Origin: Haloarcula sp. CBA1129
Lineage (GTDB): Archaea > Halobacteriota > Halobacteria > Halobacteriales > Haloarculaceae
DNA: 64,000 bases
NCBI RefSeq assembly: GCF_008729015.1
Contig: NZ_RKSM01000001.1
Coordinates: 992,001 to 1,056,000 of the forward strand
Direction: 5' to 3'
Made by a program: the position numbers and the translations under genes. The notes below the pieces were generated by a model. That model searched no databases, had not been told where the DNA came from, and saw only the letters and a list, made by a program, of their open reading frames with translations. This document shows positions 9,389-18,982 of the stretch, one piece after another (within the stretch, counting starts at the first letter, position 1; every line of letters starts with the position of its first letter).

Positions 9389-9679
9389 ATGCCACCAGCA
9401 GCACGCGCATTTGACCAGACGGCCCACGGCACGCCACTTTCGAGCGCCGGGAGTCCGGACGTCCTCATCGGTGGGATGTCGGCCTGGCGAGTCGGCTCCG
9501 ACTTCCACGCCTGCCCACTGTCGACTGGACCGGTCCCACACGTGGGCGGGGTCGTCCCAGCCGGTAGCACGAGCGTACTGATCAATGGCCTGCCAGCCGC
9601 CAGACAGGGTGACAGCATCGTCGAGAACGGCCCGCCAAACACCATCGCCGCCGGCTGCTCGACGGTGATCATCGGCTGA
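9389..9679 (+). CDS. PAAR-type spike tip protein
   Basis: 96 aa. It has the compact Gly/Pro-rich architecture of PAAR proteins with hydrophobic beta pairs: PDVLIGGMSAWRVGSDFHAC, then VPHVGGVVPAGSTSVLINGLPAARQGD, ending STVIIG. The histidines and cysteines (HAC near residue 41, PHVGG, AGC near the end) are candidate zinc ligands at the tip. It caps the spike encoded just before it and is the part that first pierces the target envelope. Confidence 0.85.
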   Translation: MPPAARAFDQTAHGTPLSSAGSPDVLIGGMSAWRVGSDFHACPLSTGPVPHVGGVVPAGSTSVLINGLPAARQGDSIVENGPPNTIAAGCSTVIIG

Positions 9680-9690
9680 GGTGAGTGTGT

Positions 9691-10089
9691 ATGGACAACG
9701 AATTTCTCGGCCGTGGCTGGAGCTTCCCAGTGACAACTGACGCGTCGGAAGCAGTCGAACTGTCGGCAGGCGTGCAGGACATCGAGGAGTCGATTCGAAT
9801 CGTGCTCGGGACGGCGAAAGGCGAGCGGGTGATGCGCCCGGAGTTTGGCTGTGGCATCCACGAGTTCACGTTTGCGGCGATCGACACGACGACGTTATCG
9901 CGTATCGAGAGCACCGTCGAGTCGGCACTGCGGGAGTGGGAGCCCCGGATAGAGGTGCTCGATGTCGCGACCGACACGTCGAACCTAGACGCGGGGCAGC
10001 TCGACATCACCGTCGAGTACCGTGTGAAAGCGACCAACGACGAACGGAATCTGGTGTATCCGTTCTACCTCGACGGTGGGGGGTCCTGA
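9691..10089 (+). CDS. Baseplate wedge protein gp25-like
   Basis: 132 aa from ATG 9691 (a GTG at 9685 would add two residues). Typical gp25/Afp9 features: FLGRGWSFPV at the N-terminus, then EESIRIVLGTAKGERVMRPEFGCGIHEFTF, a sheath-initiator fold with the conserved E-x-R-PEFGC segment, and a C-terminal strand VEYRVKATNDERNLVYPFYL. This protein nucleates sheath assembly on the baseplate. Its stop overlaps the next ATG (TGATG). Confidence 0.88.
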   Translation: MDNEFLGRGWSFPVTTDASEAVELSAGVQDIEESIRIVLGTAKGERVMRPEFGCGIHEFTFAAIDTTTLSRIESTVESALREWEPRIEVLDVATDTSNLDAGQLDITVEYRVKATNDERNLVYPFYLDGGGS

Positions 10090-13000
10090 TGGGGAGCCCG
10101 GATCCGGACGGACGGCGCCGGGATGACCTGCTCGCTCACGCGAGGGAGATCGCCCCATACTACACCGACGAGTGGGACCCCGAGGCCGACGACGCCGGTG
10201 GGGCGCTCGTCCGACTGTTCGCCGAGCTCGCCGAAGAGGTCACCGAGCGAGTGGACCGTGTTCCGACGAAACATCGCATCGCATTCTACGACACGCTTGA
10301 GTTCACCCAGCGGCCACCGCAGGCCGCCGGCGTACCGCTTTCCGTGACCGTCGCCGACGGTGTCGACCGGAACGTCGCGATTCCGGCGGGCACACAGGCT
10401 GTCGGCGGGTCCCCAGAACAGACGTTTACGGTTCTGGCCGGCGACGGCTTCGAGGCCACCCCGGCACGGTTGCAGTCGGTGTACAGTGTCGCTCCCGACG
10501 AGGGGCAGATATACGACCACAACCAGCTGCTCGCGGGCCAACAGGAGACGCTGTTCCTAGGCACAGAGGGTCGCCAGAAACACGCGCTCCACATCGGTCA
10601 CGCGGGGCAACTGGACGTGGAAGGTAGTACAGAGGACCCCCGGACCATCAGGGTCACAGTCGAGACGGGGATCCCCGGGCCCGACCTCGCCAACCGGCTC
10701 GACTGGGATTTCTACGGCAAACGCGGCAATGCGGAGGGGTGGCACGAGGTACACACGGTGTCGACCCCGGACGGCGACGACGCTGGGCTTTCCCACCGGG
10801 GGCCACCGTACGAACTCCTAATGGGGAAGGTGGTCACGGGCCTAGCCATCGTGGTCAGCCGGGCCGCGGAGGAACTGGAACCGGAGGTGCTCGAGACACT
10901 CGTCGATGACCTCGCCACCGCCGTCGTCGCTTTGCGCGAGGGGCTCACCGGCCAGGGGGTCCAGGAGGCTATCAAGCGACTCCGCGACGCTGTCGGCACA
11001 CTTGTCCAGTCTCTCGCGGACGGCCCCGTCGGCGATGCCGTCGACGGGGAGTTCCAGGCGGCGCTGGAACGGTTGGCCGAGGTTCTCGACTCGGGGCCGT
11101 TCGAGGAGGCGCTCCTGACCGAGGTCGGGCCGGCAATGGCCCGGGTCGGCGAGGCGTTCGCGGACGGCCCCGCCAACCGGGCAATTTCACGTGACGCAAC
11201 CCCAGCCCTCGAGGAGCTGTCACGACTGATAAAGGAGGAAGTCGACACCGAATCTCTGGAGGAGGAACTCTCACAGACGGAGGAGGCGCTCCGGGAGGGC
11301 GACGCCACCGACGAACTGCTGACCGCGCTCGAAGCGGCGTTCGCCTCGGTGAGCGAGAAGTTCGACCAGCCCGTCAAACTGCCCGGGGGTGGGCCCGAGG
11401 CCAGGGAGCAGGCGCCGGTCCCGGCACTATCCAAAGCTATTGCGACCGCTCTCGATGGGCTCCGCAGAGAACTGTCCGGTGCGGCGCTCCCGGCGGTACT
11501 GCGGGCGCTGGCCACCGTCATCGACCGACTTGCTGCGGCGATTCGCGACGAAACCCTCGACGAGGCGCTCGCGGACGTCGATGCCGCACTGGCGGTCATC
11601 GAGGACGCTCTGCAAGCGGCCGGCTTCGATGACTCGGTAGATGAAGGACGGGATTCCCTCGAAACCGAAGTCAAGGCGCTGCTTGAGGGGCCGGTCGGCG
11701 ATGTCATCCGGGAGACGGCCTGGCCAGCGCTCGCCGAACTCGTAGGGGCGCTCGGGGAGGACCCCGCTGTTAGAGGGGCCGGAACGGCACTGCTGGAACT
11801 CGCGACGGCGCTCATCACCGGCCGGGCGGGCGCTGCTGTCCGGGAGAAACTTGGCGGTGCCATCGCCAACCTCGCGGACGCAGTCGAGGAAACCGACATC
11901 GACCGAAACCTCGAGCCACTGGAAGCGACGCTGGCGGCGGTCGCCGATGCTCTGTCCGACACCCAATCAGCACAGATGGACGCCGTCGATTCCCTGCACC
12001 GGTCGTTCACCGGCTACCTCGACGCCGAGACGGGCGAGGAGGAGGGAACCGGGCCGGTCACCACGCGGACGGTCGAACTCTCTATCGACGGGACGCCCAC
12101 GGAGACGGCCGTCGACGGCACCGAGTCGCGATGGCTCAGGTGTGTGGTCCCCGAACCGGAGTGGGGGTCGGACCTGTTCGATATGCGGATCGGACGGTCA
12201 CCCACCAGCGGTGAGCCCACGCCGCCCGTGGAACTGGGCCCCGTTCCGGAGGGCACTGTCCCGACCGACACGCTCCTCTCGAACGGGACCGAACTGTCGA
12301 CGGACGACGGCGGCTGTTACCCGCTGGGTCGAGAGCCTCGTCAGCAGGACGCCTTCTACATCGCCGCGAGTGAGGCATTCACGAAAGCGGGAGCGAGCGT
12401 CGAGATCACCCTCGGAAAGGTCACCGATGCCACCGTCGGTTTCCCCATCGACCCGGACGTAGCCTGGGAGTACTGGGACGGCGACGCGTGGTCGCGACTG
12501 GAACTCCAGCGACCCTCCTCGGAGCGGGTAGGGACGTTCCGCGAGTCCGGGAGCATCGAATTTCAGGTCCCCGGAGATCTCGCCCAGCGGTCAGTCTTCG
12601 GTCACGACGGCCACTGGGTCCGGGCGCGACTCGACGGGGGGAGCTACGGCCGGTACGAGGCCAGCGAAGAGACGGGGTCGTCCACCACCAATTCCGACGA
12701 GGAGTACTGGGTGACGGAACACGAGGTGGCTCCTCCGAAACTCGACTCGGTAGAGGTGCGTTACACCGGTGAGGGTGCCCTCCAGCCAGCCAGGAACCTC
12801 GTTTCGCTGAACAACCTCGCGTACAGTCCTGCGTCCCTCACGGAGGGTCGGTCGCGGTTCCAGCCGTTCGCCGGGCTCCCGGATGCAGAACAGACCCTGT
12901 ATCTCGGATTCGACCGCCCCCTCACGGACGGCCCGGTATCCCTCCTGTTCGATTTCGATGAGGCCCAGTACACCCCGGATATTCACCCCCGGATTCGCTG

Positions 13001-14486
13001 GGAACGACAGAGGTCAGACAGCAACTGGGCGAGCGTGGACGCCCGAGACGGAACAGAGGGGCTCACGGAGCGCGGGCTGGTGAGCCTGACCTTCGGCCAG
13101 GCGACGATCGAGACCAGTCGCTTCGGCCGGCAGCGTCACTGGCTCCGGGCACGCGTCACCGGGACGCCGTTTACAGGCCCGGCGAGTGAGGACACCGGGG
13201 AAGACGGTACCTCAGAGCGCCCGGGGCCACAGCCATGCGGGAATCGGGTGCCGACCGAACCCCCGGCGGGTGAACCGGGCCGGGAGCGGCCGACGGTGGT
13301 GGGTGTGTACCCCAACTCGGGGATGGCCCACAACGTCCGCGCCGTGGAGGGGGAACTGCTGGGTTCCAGTGACGGGACGCAGGACCAGACGGTTTCGGTC
13401 GCGAACCGGCCCGCGACCGACCTCGACCTGTGGGTGGATGAAAACACCGCGCTCTCGGAGGGTCAGCGCGAGGCACTGAGCGAATCGCCGGCGGTCGAAA
13501 CCGAGGCCGAAACAGGTTCCGACGGCGCGGTGACCCAGTTCTGGGTTCGCTGGACCGCCGTGGACTCGTTGCGGCGGTCTGACGGCAACGACCGTCACTA
13601 CATGCTCGACCCTAGGAGCGGTGAGATCACCTTCGGCGACGGCCACCGTGGCCGGATTCCACCCCAGGGGCGTGACAACGTCAGGGCGAACTACAGAACG
13701 GGTGGGGGTTCGGACGGGAACGTCCCTGCCGGAGCGATTTCCGAACTGAAGAGTTCCATTGCGTTCGTCGACGCGGTGACCAATCCCCTGCCCGCAGACG
13801 GCGGCGCGGACGCGGAATCAGTCGACGGCGCGCTGGACCGTGCACCGAAGGAACTCAGAGACCGCGGGCGGGCGGTCACACCTGCGGATATCGAACGGAT
13901 CGCGCTCGATGCCTCCCGGAAACTGGCGAAAGCGCACTGTCTGCGCGGGATGGACCGGGCCGGTGACAGTGCCCCGGGCTGGGTGACGCTGGTAGTGGTG
14001 CCCGGGACTGCAGACGACAAGCCCGTGCCGTCAGTATCGCTTCGCGAGCAGGTCAGAACCGCCGTCAGCGAGCGCGCGCCAGCCACGCTCGTCGGTGACC
14101 CGAATCAGCTGGTCGTTCGCGGGCCGAGCTACGTGGCCGTGTCGGTCGAGGCGACCCTCGCAGCGGTAGGGGTCGGGAGCCTCGCCCGCCTCGAGGAGAC
14201 CGCGAGAGCGGAACTCGAGGCGTTTCTCCACCCCCTGACCGGGGGGCCGGAGGGTTCAGGCTGGCCGTTCGGCGAGGCGCCCTGTCTGTCGGATTTCTAC
14301 ACCCTCCTAGAGAACGTCGACGGCGTCGACCACGTCGGAGAGGTGGTTCTCAGGTTCCACGGGTCAGACGCGACGGTGACGATCCGTGACGAGGATAGCA
14401 TACCTAGCATGGCGGCCGATGTGCTCGTCCACGGCGGCGCTCACGAGCTCCGGGCGACGCGAGTGGATCGAACGGGGGGCGCGTAG
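10089..14486 (+). CDS. Giant baseplate J-like protein (gp6/Afp11 type) with helical insertion
   Basis: 1465 aa from ATG 10089, which overlaps the gp25 stop; upstream extension would only read through gp25 in another frame. The N-terminal part (AREIAPYYTDEWDPEADDAGGALVRLFAELAEEVTERVDRVP) is the usual wedge start. The C-terminal J core is visible at about 1170-1465: SGEITFGDGHRGRIPP, GGGSDGNVPAGAI, GRAVTPADIERIA and a terminal HPLTGGPEGSGWPFGEAP segment. Residues about 255-643 are an unusual insertion of Ala/Leu/Glu-rich repeated helices. Family members are typically far shorter. Together with the next gene it would form the baseplate wedge. Confidence 0.85.
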   Translation: MGSPDPDGRRRDDLLAHAREIAPYYTDEWDPEADDAGGALVRLFAELAEEVTERVDRVPTKHRIAFYDTLEFTQRPPQAAGVPLSVTVADGVDRNVAIPAGTQAVGGSPEQTFTVLAGDGFEATPARLQSVYSVAPDEGQIYDHNQLLAGQQETLFLGTEGRQKHALHIGHAGQLDVEGSTEDPRTIRVTVETGIPGPDLANRLDWDFYGKRGNAEGWHEVHTVSTPDGDDAGLSHRGPPYELLMGKVVTGLAIVVSRAAEELEPEVLETLVDDLATAVVALREGLTGQGVQEAIKRLRDAVGTLVQSLADGPVGDAVDGEFQAALERLAEVLDSGPFEEALLTEVGPAMARVGEAFADGPANRAISRDATPALEELSRLIKEEVDTESLEEELSQTEEALREGDATDELLTALEAAFASVSEKFDQPVKLPGGGPEAREQAPVPALSKAIATALDGLRRELSGAALPAVLRALATVIDRLAAAIRDETLDEALADVDAALAVIEDALQAAGFDDSVDEGRDSLETEVKALLEGPVGDVIRETAWPALAELVGALGEDPAVRGAGTALLELATALITGRAGAAVREKLGGAIANLADAVEETDIDRNLEPLEATLAAVADALSDTQSAQMDAVDSLHRSFTGYLDAETGEEEGTGPVTTRTVELSIDGTPTETAVDGTESRWLRCVVPEPEWGSDLFDMRIGRSPTSGEPTPPVELGPVPEGTVPTDTLLSNGTELSTDDGGCYPLGREPRQQDAFYIAASEAFTKAGASVEITLGKVTDATVGFPIDPDVAWEYWDGDAWSRLELQRPSSERVGTFRESGSIEFQVPGDLAQRSVFGHDGHWVRARLDGGSYGRYEASEETGSSTTNSDEEYWVTEHEVAPPKLDSVEVRYTGEGALQPARNLVSLNNLAYSPASLTEGRSRFQPFAGLPDAEQTLYLGFDRPLTDGPVSLLFDFDEAQYTPDIHPRIRWERQRSDSNWASVDARDGTEGLTERGLVSLTFGQATIETSRFGRQRHWLRARVTGTPFTGPASEDTGEDGTSERPGPQPCGNRVPTEPPAGEPGRERPTVVGVYPNSGMAHNVRAVEGELLGSSDGTQDQTVSVANRPATDLDLWVDENTALSEGQREALSESPAVETEAETGSDGAVTQFWVRWTAVDSLRRSDGNDRHYMLDPRSGEITFGDGHRGRIPPQGRDNVRANYRTGGGSDGNVPAGAISELKSSIAFVDAVTNPLPADGGADAESVDGALDRAPKELRDRGRAVTPADIERIALDASRKLAKAHCLRGMDRAGDSAPGWVTLVVVPGTADDKPVPSVSLREQVRTAVSERAPATLVGDPNQLVVRGPSYVAVSVEATLAAVGVGSLARLEETARAELEAFLHPLTGGPEGSGWPFGEAPCLSDFYTLLENVDGVDHVGEVVLRFHGSDATVTIRDEDSIPSMAADVLVHGGAHELRATRVDRTGGA

Positions 14487-16445
14487 ATGGGGCTCGATAT
14501 CCCCGACCTCGACGACCGCGGCTTCGAGCAGTTGCTCGAGGACGCACGCAAGCGGATTCCGGTCCACTCGGATGCGTGGACCGACCACAACGCCACCGAC
14601 CCCGGCATCACGATTCTGGAGACGCTCGCCTTCGTCGCCAAATCCGAGCTGTACCGGCTCGACCGCGTCACCGACGACCACGTCCAGAAGTACCTCTCAC
14701 TGCTGGGCGCAAGCCCGAAGCCACCCCGGCCGGCGACCGCTCACCTCCGGGTGGACCCACCACCGACGGCGGTCGGTCGGACGGTGCCGACATCGAGCAG
14801 ACTCGTCGCCGAAGACGCAACCGGCGTCGTCAGATGGTTCGAGACCGACACTGCCGTGACACTGACGGACGCGACCGTCGGCGCCGTCATCTCGGACCAC
14901 GGCCGCGGGCGGACCGACCACACGACCGCCAACGGGAGCGTCGGGATGTCGTTTCACGCGTTCGGCGAACGGGCACGAGCGGGCAACGCCATGTACATCG
15001 GCTTCGAGGGCGACCCCTTCGTCGGCGGGCTTTTGGACCTAGGAATCGACATGGACGAGACTGGCCTGCCGGCCCCCGCGAGCCACGGTGATGAGGCCGT
15101 CACGTTCGAGCCGTCTGTCGGCGTGGTCTGGGAGTATTACATCGACGGGAACTGGGCGGAGTTGCAGGTGCTCCGCGACGAGACCAAGCAGTTCTACGCC
15201 GGAGGCCTCGTCAGGCTCGAGCGCCCCGCCGACTGGGATAGCGAGCCGGTGACACTCCTCGATCACCCGCGGCCGCTCCGGTGGCTCCGCTGTCGAATCG
15301 TCCAGGATCCCGAAGAGACCGTCCCACACGAGGTCCCACCCCGGCTCGAGGGGGTGTACACGAACGGCCTCACGGCGACGCATGCCACGGTGAGACGCAG
15401 CGAGACACTGGCCCGGCCCGACGGGAGCGAGCGGACGACGGCCGAGCCTGACCAGACCTTCGGGTTCGAGCACGCGCCGGTGCTCGACGCGACGGTTTCC
15501 GTCGGGGGCGAGACGTGGGAGCGAGTGGACTCGTTCGACAGATCTGGCCCCGACGACGAGCACTACGTCCTCGACGAGACAGCCGGAACAATCAGCTTCG
15601 GCGACGAGGTCGGCGGCCGGATTCCGGCGCCCGACCAGCAAGTCGTGGCCGAGGAGTATGAGCACGGTGGCGGGACAGAGGGGAACGTGACGGCCACCGC
15701 CGACTGGCGGTTTGCCGCCGGGGAGTTCGAAGAGGTCGCCATCGAGTTCCGCGACGCCGGCGGCGGGGCCGACGGGGAGACCATCGACGAGGCACTCGCG
15801 CGATTCCAGCACGAGCGCGAGCGACCGTTCCGGACTGTCACGACCGACGATTACCGGTATATCGCCACCCACACGCCGGGGCTCCGGTTCGGACGCGCGG
15901 CCGCAGTCGTCGAGGAAGCCGAGCCCGCCTACGGCGGCGCCGGCAGCTGTGAACAGCCCAAGCAGGTGCGCGTGGTGGTTGTCCCCCACAGCCCGCGCGA
16001 CCGCCCGCGACCGACGACGGGGTTCCTCGACGCCGTCAGGTGCCACGTCGAACGCCACCGGCTGGTGACCGACCGCGTGAATGTGGTGGCACCGACCTAC
16101 GTCGGCGTGGGCGTCCGCGCCGAGATCAGGGTCGCCCCCGACTACTCACAGGTGGGTCGCATAGACGCGGTCGAGTCAGCACTGGAGGACTTCCTCCACC
16201 CACTCAGAGGGTTCGACGGCGATGGCTGGCCGTTCGGGCGACCAGTCCATCCCTCAGAGGTGTACCGGACGATCGACGCCGTCGAGGGCGTCGACTGCGT
16301 CTTCGACGTCTCCCTGTCACCCACTGGCGAGGGCGAGGTGGGCCCCGACGGGAGCATCCACATCGCGGAGAGCTCTCTGGTGTACTCGACCGCACACGAT
16401 GTCACGGTCCGTGGGGAACGCAACGGCTGCACGGGGGACTTCTGA
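14487..16445 (+). CDS. Second baseplate J-like protein
   Basis: 652 aa, starting immediately after the previous stop. The N-terminus (DLDDRGFEQLLEDARKRIP, then WTDHNATDPGITILETLAF and ELYRLDRVTDDHVQKYLSLLG) is the classic putative baseplate-assembly-protein start. The J core lies at about 361-420 (AGTISFGDEVGGRIPAP, HGGGTEGNVTA) and the end has FLHPLRGFDGDGWPFGRPVHPSEVYRTID. It is paralogous in architecture to the C-terminal half of the preceding protein, so the wedge probably contains a heteromeric J pair, as in Afp11/Afp12 or gp6/gp7. The stop overlaps the next start (TGATG). Confidence 0.87.
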   Translation: MGLDIPDLDDRGFEQLLEDARKRIPVHSDAWTDHNATDPGITILETLAFVAKSELYRLDRVTDDHVQKYLSLLGASPKPPRPATAHLRVDPPPTAVGRTVPTSSRLVAEDATGVVRWFETDTAVTLTDATVGAVISDHGRGRTDHTTANGSVGMSFHAFGERARAGNAMYIGFEGDPFVGGLLDLGIDMDETGLPAPASHGDEAVTFEPSVGVVWEYYIDGNWAELQVLRDETKQFYAGGLVRLERPADWDSEPVTLLDHPRPLRWLRCRIVQDPEETVPHEVPPRLEGVYTNGLTATHATVRRSETLARPDGSERTTAEPDQTFGFEHAPVLDATVSVGGETWERVDSFDRSGPDDEHYVLDETAGTISFGDEVGGRIPAPDQQVVAEEYEHGGGTEGNVTATADWRFAAGEFEEVAIEFRDAGGGADGETIDEALARFQHERERPFRTVTTDDYRYIATHTPGLRFGRAAAVVEEAEPAYGGAGSCEQPKQVRVVVVPHSPRDRPRPTTGFLDAVRCHVERHRLVTDRVNVVAPTYVGVGVRAEIRVAPDYSQVGRIDAVESALEDFLHPLRGFDGDGWPFGRPVHPSEVYRTIDAVEGVDCVFDVSLSPTGEGEVGPDGSIHIAESSLVYSTAHDVTVRGERNGCTGDF

Positions 16446-18973
16446 TGGAGTTTAACTTCAACAGCACCACGACGCCGGAGGCGTGGCGGGAGTGGGACAC
16501 TTCGAACGTCGCCGTGACCGACGACGGGGTCGAGATTGCACCCGACACGCACGCCGCGTACGCGACGCCCGAACCTCTCCCCGAATCGTTCGAGCCAGTC
16601 GACCTAGCCGTCGACGACTGCGGGGACCTCTTTCTCCTGTCGGCCGCTGGCGACGTGTGGAGATACGACCCTCTCAGGGAGTCACTGGAGGAGCTCGCCT
16701 GTGGCTGGCGGCCCGCGGACGCAGGCGAGGCGACCGCGATCACCGTGACCAGCCGGTCGATATACGTCGCCGGGTCCGCCGGCCACGTACAGGCGTATGC
16801 CAGACAGCTGTTCCAGACCCGCTGGGTCCTGACAGCGCCGTTTCACGAACCGGTCGCTCTCGACCACGACGACACCGGCGTGCTCGTCCTGGACGCGGGT
16901 GAGGGCGCCTCCGACGGGGGGTTCCTCGCGAGGATCGGGGACAGGGCAGCCGTCGAACAGGTCGTCGAGGACCTGCCGTCGCCCGACGACCTCGCAACTG
17001 ACGGCCAGACGGTGTCCGTCCTCACCGGTGCCCCCGACGACCGCGAGATTCGAACGTACGATCCGAGCGCCGGGTACGCCCGGCAGTCGACGGTCGCAAT
17101 CCCGGAGACACTCGGCGTCAGGTGTCTAGAAGCCGAGCCAACGGGCTCGCCGATTGTCGGCGCCGGATCCGCGGAGAACGGTGCCCCGACTCTGTATCGC
17201 CACCGGGGGGAGGCGTTCGAGCGCGTCGGCGAGCTCTCCGAGACCGCCTCGGGAATCACGCTGTCGGTCGGCGGGGCTCGCGGCCGCTCGGACGGGCTGT
17301 ACGCCATCGTAGACGACCCGGCCCGTGTGGTGTTCCTCGAACAGGTGACCGAGCGGCGGGTGAATCCGGCCACGGGCCGCTACGACGCACAGCTTCTCAC
17401 CCGGCTCGACAGCGGCGAGTGGGGTACGGAGTGGCACAGGATCACCACCGAGTTCGAACTGGCCGAAGCCGGGACACAGATACAGTTCCGGTACCTCGCG
17501 GCCGACGACGAGGACCTCCAGTACAGTGACGTCTCGACGGCGCTCGAGACGGTCGATGGAATCGGGTCGACGTACGCCGACCGCCTCCGGACCGCCGGTA
17601 TCAGGGGCCTCTCGGAGCTGATTGCCCAGTCCCCGGAGACGGTCGCCAGGGCCGTCAGCACCGAGACGCTGGAGGTCTCGGCCGCACGGGTCGCGGACTG
17701 GATGGCTGAGGGTCGCTCCCTGCTGGCCGAGGGCGGGGGACCGTACGACCCGGAGGCCATCGACGGGATCGGGCCGACGTTCGCAGGGCGGCTCCAAGAC
17801 GCAGGGATCGAGGACGTCTCCACGCTCGTGGATCGGACAGCAGCCGCCGTAGCCCGGATCGTGAGCCAGGGGGTGTACGACGTCCCGCCGACTCGCGCGG
17901 AGTCGTGGATCGAGCAAGCCAGACAGCTGCTTGCGGACCGAGACGATGTCCGCGGCGCCGACTGGTCGGCTATCGAGCACCCGAATCCACAGGACGCGCT
18001 GCTGTCGGATGCCGAGGGGCGATATCTGTGGGTGAAACTGGAACTGGTCGGCGACCGGTTCGCGACCCCCTGGGTCGACTCCTTCCGGGCGTACTTCCCC
18101 CGCCAGTCGTATCTCCGGTACCTGCCGTCCATCTACGAGGAGGATTCAGCAAGTGCGACGTTCCTCGAACGGTTCCTGTCGATCTTCGAGAGCGCGTTCG
18201 TCGACGTCGACGAGGAACTCGAGACGATGACCCGCTACTTCGACCCGGCGGGTGTGCCGCCGACGGCGCTGTCATGGCTGGGCGAGTGGCTCGGGGTCGA
18301 AGCGGGCGAAACCTGGCCGGACCCGGCCCGACGAAAGCTCATCGCCGCCAGTCCAGCGCTGTTTAGGCACCGAGGAACGCCTGCCGGGATACTTGCGATG
18401 GCGCGGCTGTACCTGTGGCACACCGACCCCGCGCGGAGGCGAAGGGGTGACCCACCCCCCCTCGAGAAGGACCCGATGGAGACGCTCGCTGGATTCCTGC
18501 CAGAGTGGTCGACTCAGCCGTCCGTCGACACACCCGACCAGGGGACGACCACGACTGCAGCGACGGAGAACTCGGGTGGCCCGCCGACCGACCGGCAGGT
18601 GTACCTCTGGGAACACCCTGACCTGGACTGCATCGATGACCCGGCTGTCAGGGAGGCGTACGAACGGCTGATTCCCTGCCCGCAGTGCGTCCTCGTGCTT
18701 GTGCGGTCGTGGTTCGACGAGGAAGCCGTCAGGACGGTGACGCGGATCGTGGACCGGGAGCAGCCAGCCCACGCCGTCGGGCGGACGGTCCAGCTCCAGC
18801 CGTGGATCCAGCTCGGAGGCAACTCCTATCTGGGTATCAACACCCGACTCCCCGGTCGCGAGTTCACCGTCGACGAGTCCAGCCTCGGGAAGGACTCGAT
18901 GCTCCAGTCCCGGGAGAACGACGGCCAAGTGGGTCGTCGGGCGCGCATCGGCACGGACACGACCATCTCGTAA
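16445..18973 (+). CDS. CIS tail protein (TIGR02242 type) with beta-propeller-like N-terminus and two HhH units
   Basis: 842 aa from ATG 16445. Residues about 50-300 look like blades of a beta-propeller (repeated short strands such as DDCGDLFLLSAAGDVWRYD and SRSIYVAGSAGHVQAY). Two helix-hairpin-helix units follow at about 367-420 (VDGIGSTYADRLRTAGI) and 437-490 (IDGIGPTFAGRLQDAGI). The C-terminal phage-tail domain begins near 556: YLRYLPSIYEEDSASATFLERFL, FDPAGVPPTALSWLGEWLG, FRHRGTPAGI. Bacterial relatives of the tail domain are baseplate-peripheral (gpI-like). HhH units normally contact DNA or proteins and are unexpected here. Confidence 0.82.
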   Translation: MEFNFNSTTTPEAWREWDTSNVAVTDDGVEIAPDTHAAYATPEPLPESFEPVDLAVDDCGDLFLLSAAGDVWRYDPLRESLEELACGWRPADAGEATAITVTSRSIYVAGSAGHVQAYARQLFQTRWVLTAPFHEPVALDHDDTGVLVLDAGEGASDGGFLARIGDRAAVEQVVEDLPSPDDLATDGQTVSVLTGAPDDREIRTYDPSAGYARQSTVAIPETLGVRCLEAEPTGSPIVGAGSAENGAPTLYRHRGEAFERVGELSETASGITLSVGGARGRSDGLYAIVDDPARVVFLEQVTERRVNPATGRYDAQLLTRLDSGEWGTEWHRITTEFELAEAGTQIQFRYLAADDEDLQYSDVSTALETVDGIGSTYADRLRTAGIRGLSELIAQSPETVARAVSTETLEVSAARVADWMAEGRSLLAEGGGPYDPEAIDGIGPTFAGRLQDAGIEDVSTLVDRTAAAVARIVSQGVYDVPPTRAESWIEQARQLLADRDDVRGADWSAIEHPNPQDALLSDAEGRYLWVKLELVGDRFATPWVDSFRAYFPRQSYLRYLPSIYEEDSASATFLERFLSIFESAFVDVDEELETMTRYFDPAGVPPTALSWLGEWLGVEAGETWPDPARRKLIAASPALFRHRGTPAGILAMARLYLWHTDPARRRRGDPPPLEKDPMETLAGFLPEWSTQPSVDTPDQGTTTTAATENSGGPPTDRQVYLWEHPDLDCIDDPAVREAYERLIPCPQCVLVLVRSWFDEEAVRTVTRIVDREQPAHAVGRTVQLQPWIQLGGNSYLGINTRLPGREFTVDESSLGKDSMLQSRENDGQVGRRARIGTDTTIS

Positions 18974-18982
18974 TTACCGACA

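Noticed and set aside
9936-10088. Upstream extension of the giant J protein
   Set aside because: It would only re-read the gp25 gene in another frame. The ATG at 10089 overlaps the gp25 stop and begins a typical wedge N-terminus.
10712-12010. 432-codon reverse frame inside the J insertion
   Set aside because: Composition is almost entirely Ser/Ala/Arg, a shadow of the Ala/Glu/Asp-rich forward helices.
16040-16444. Upstream extension of the tail protein
   Set aside because: Arg-rich shadow of the preceding J gene; the ATG at 16445 overlaps its stop.
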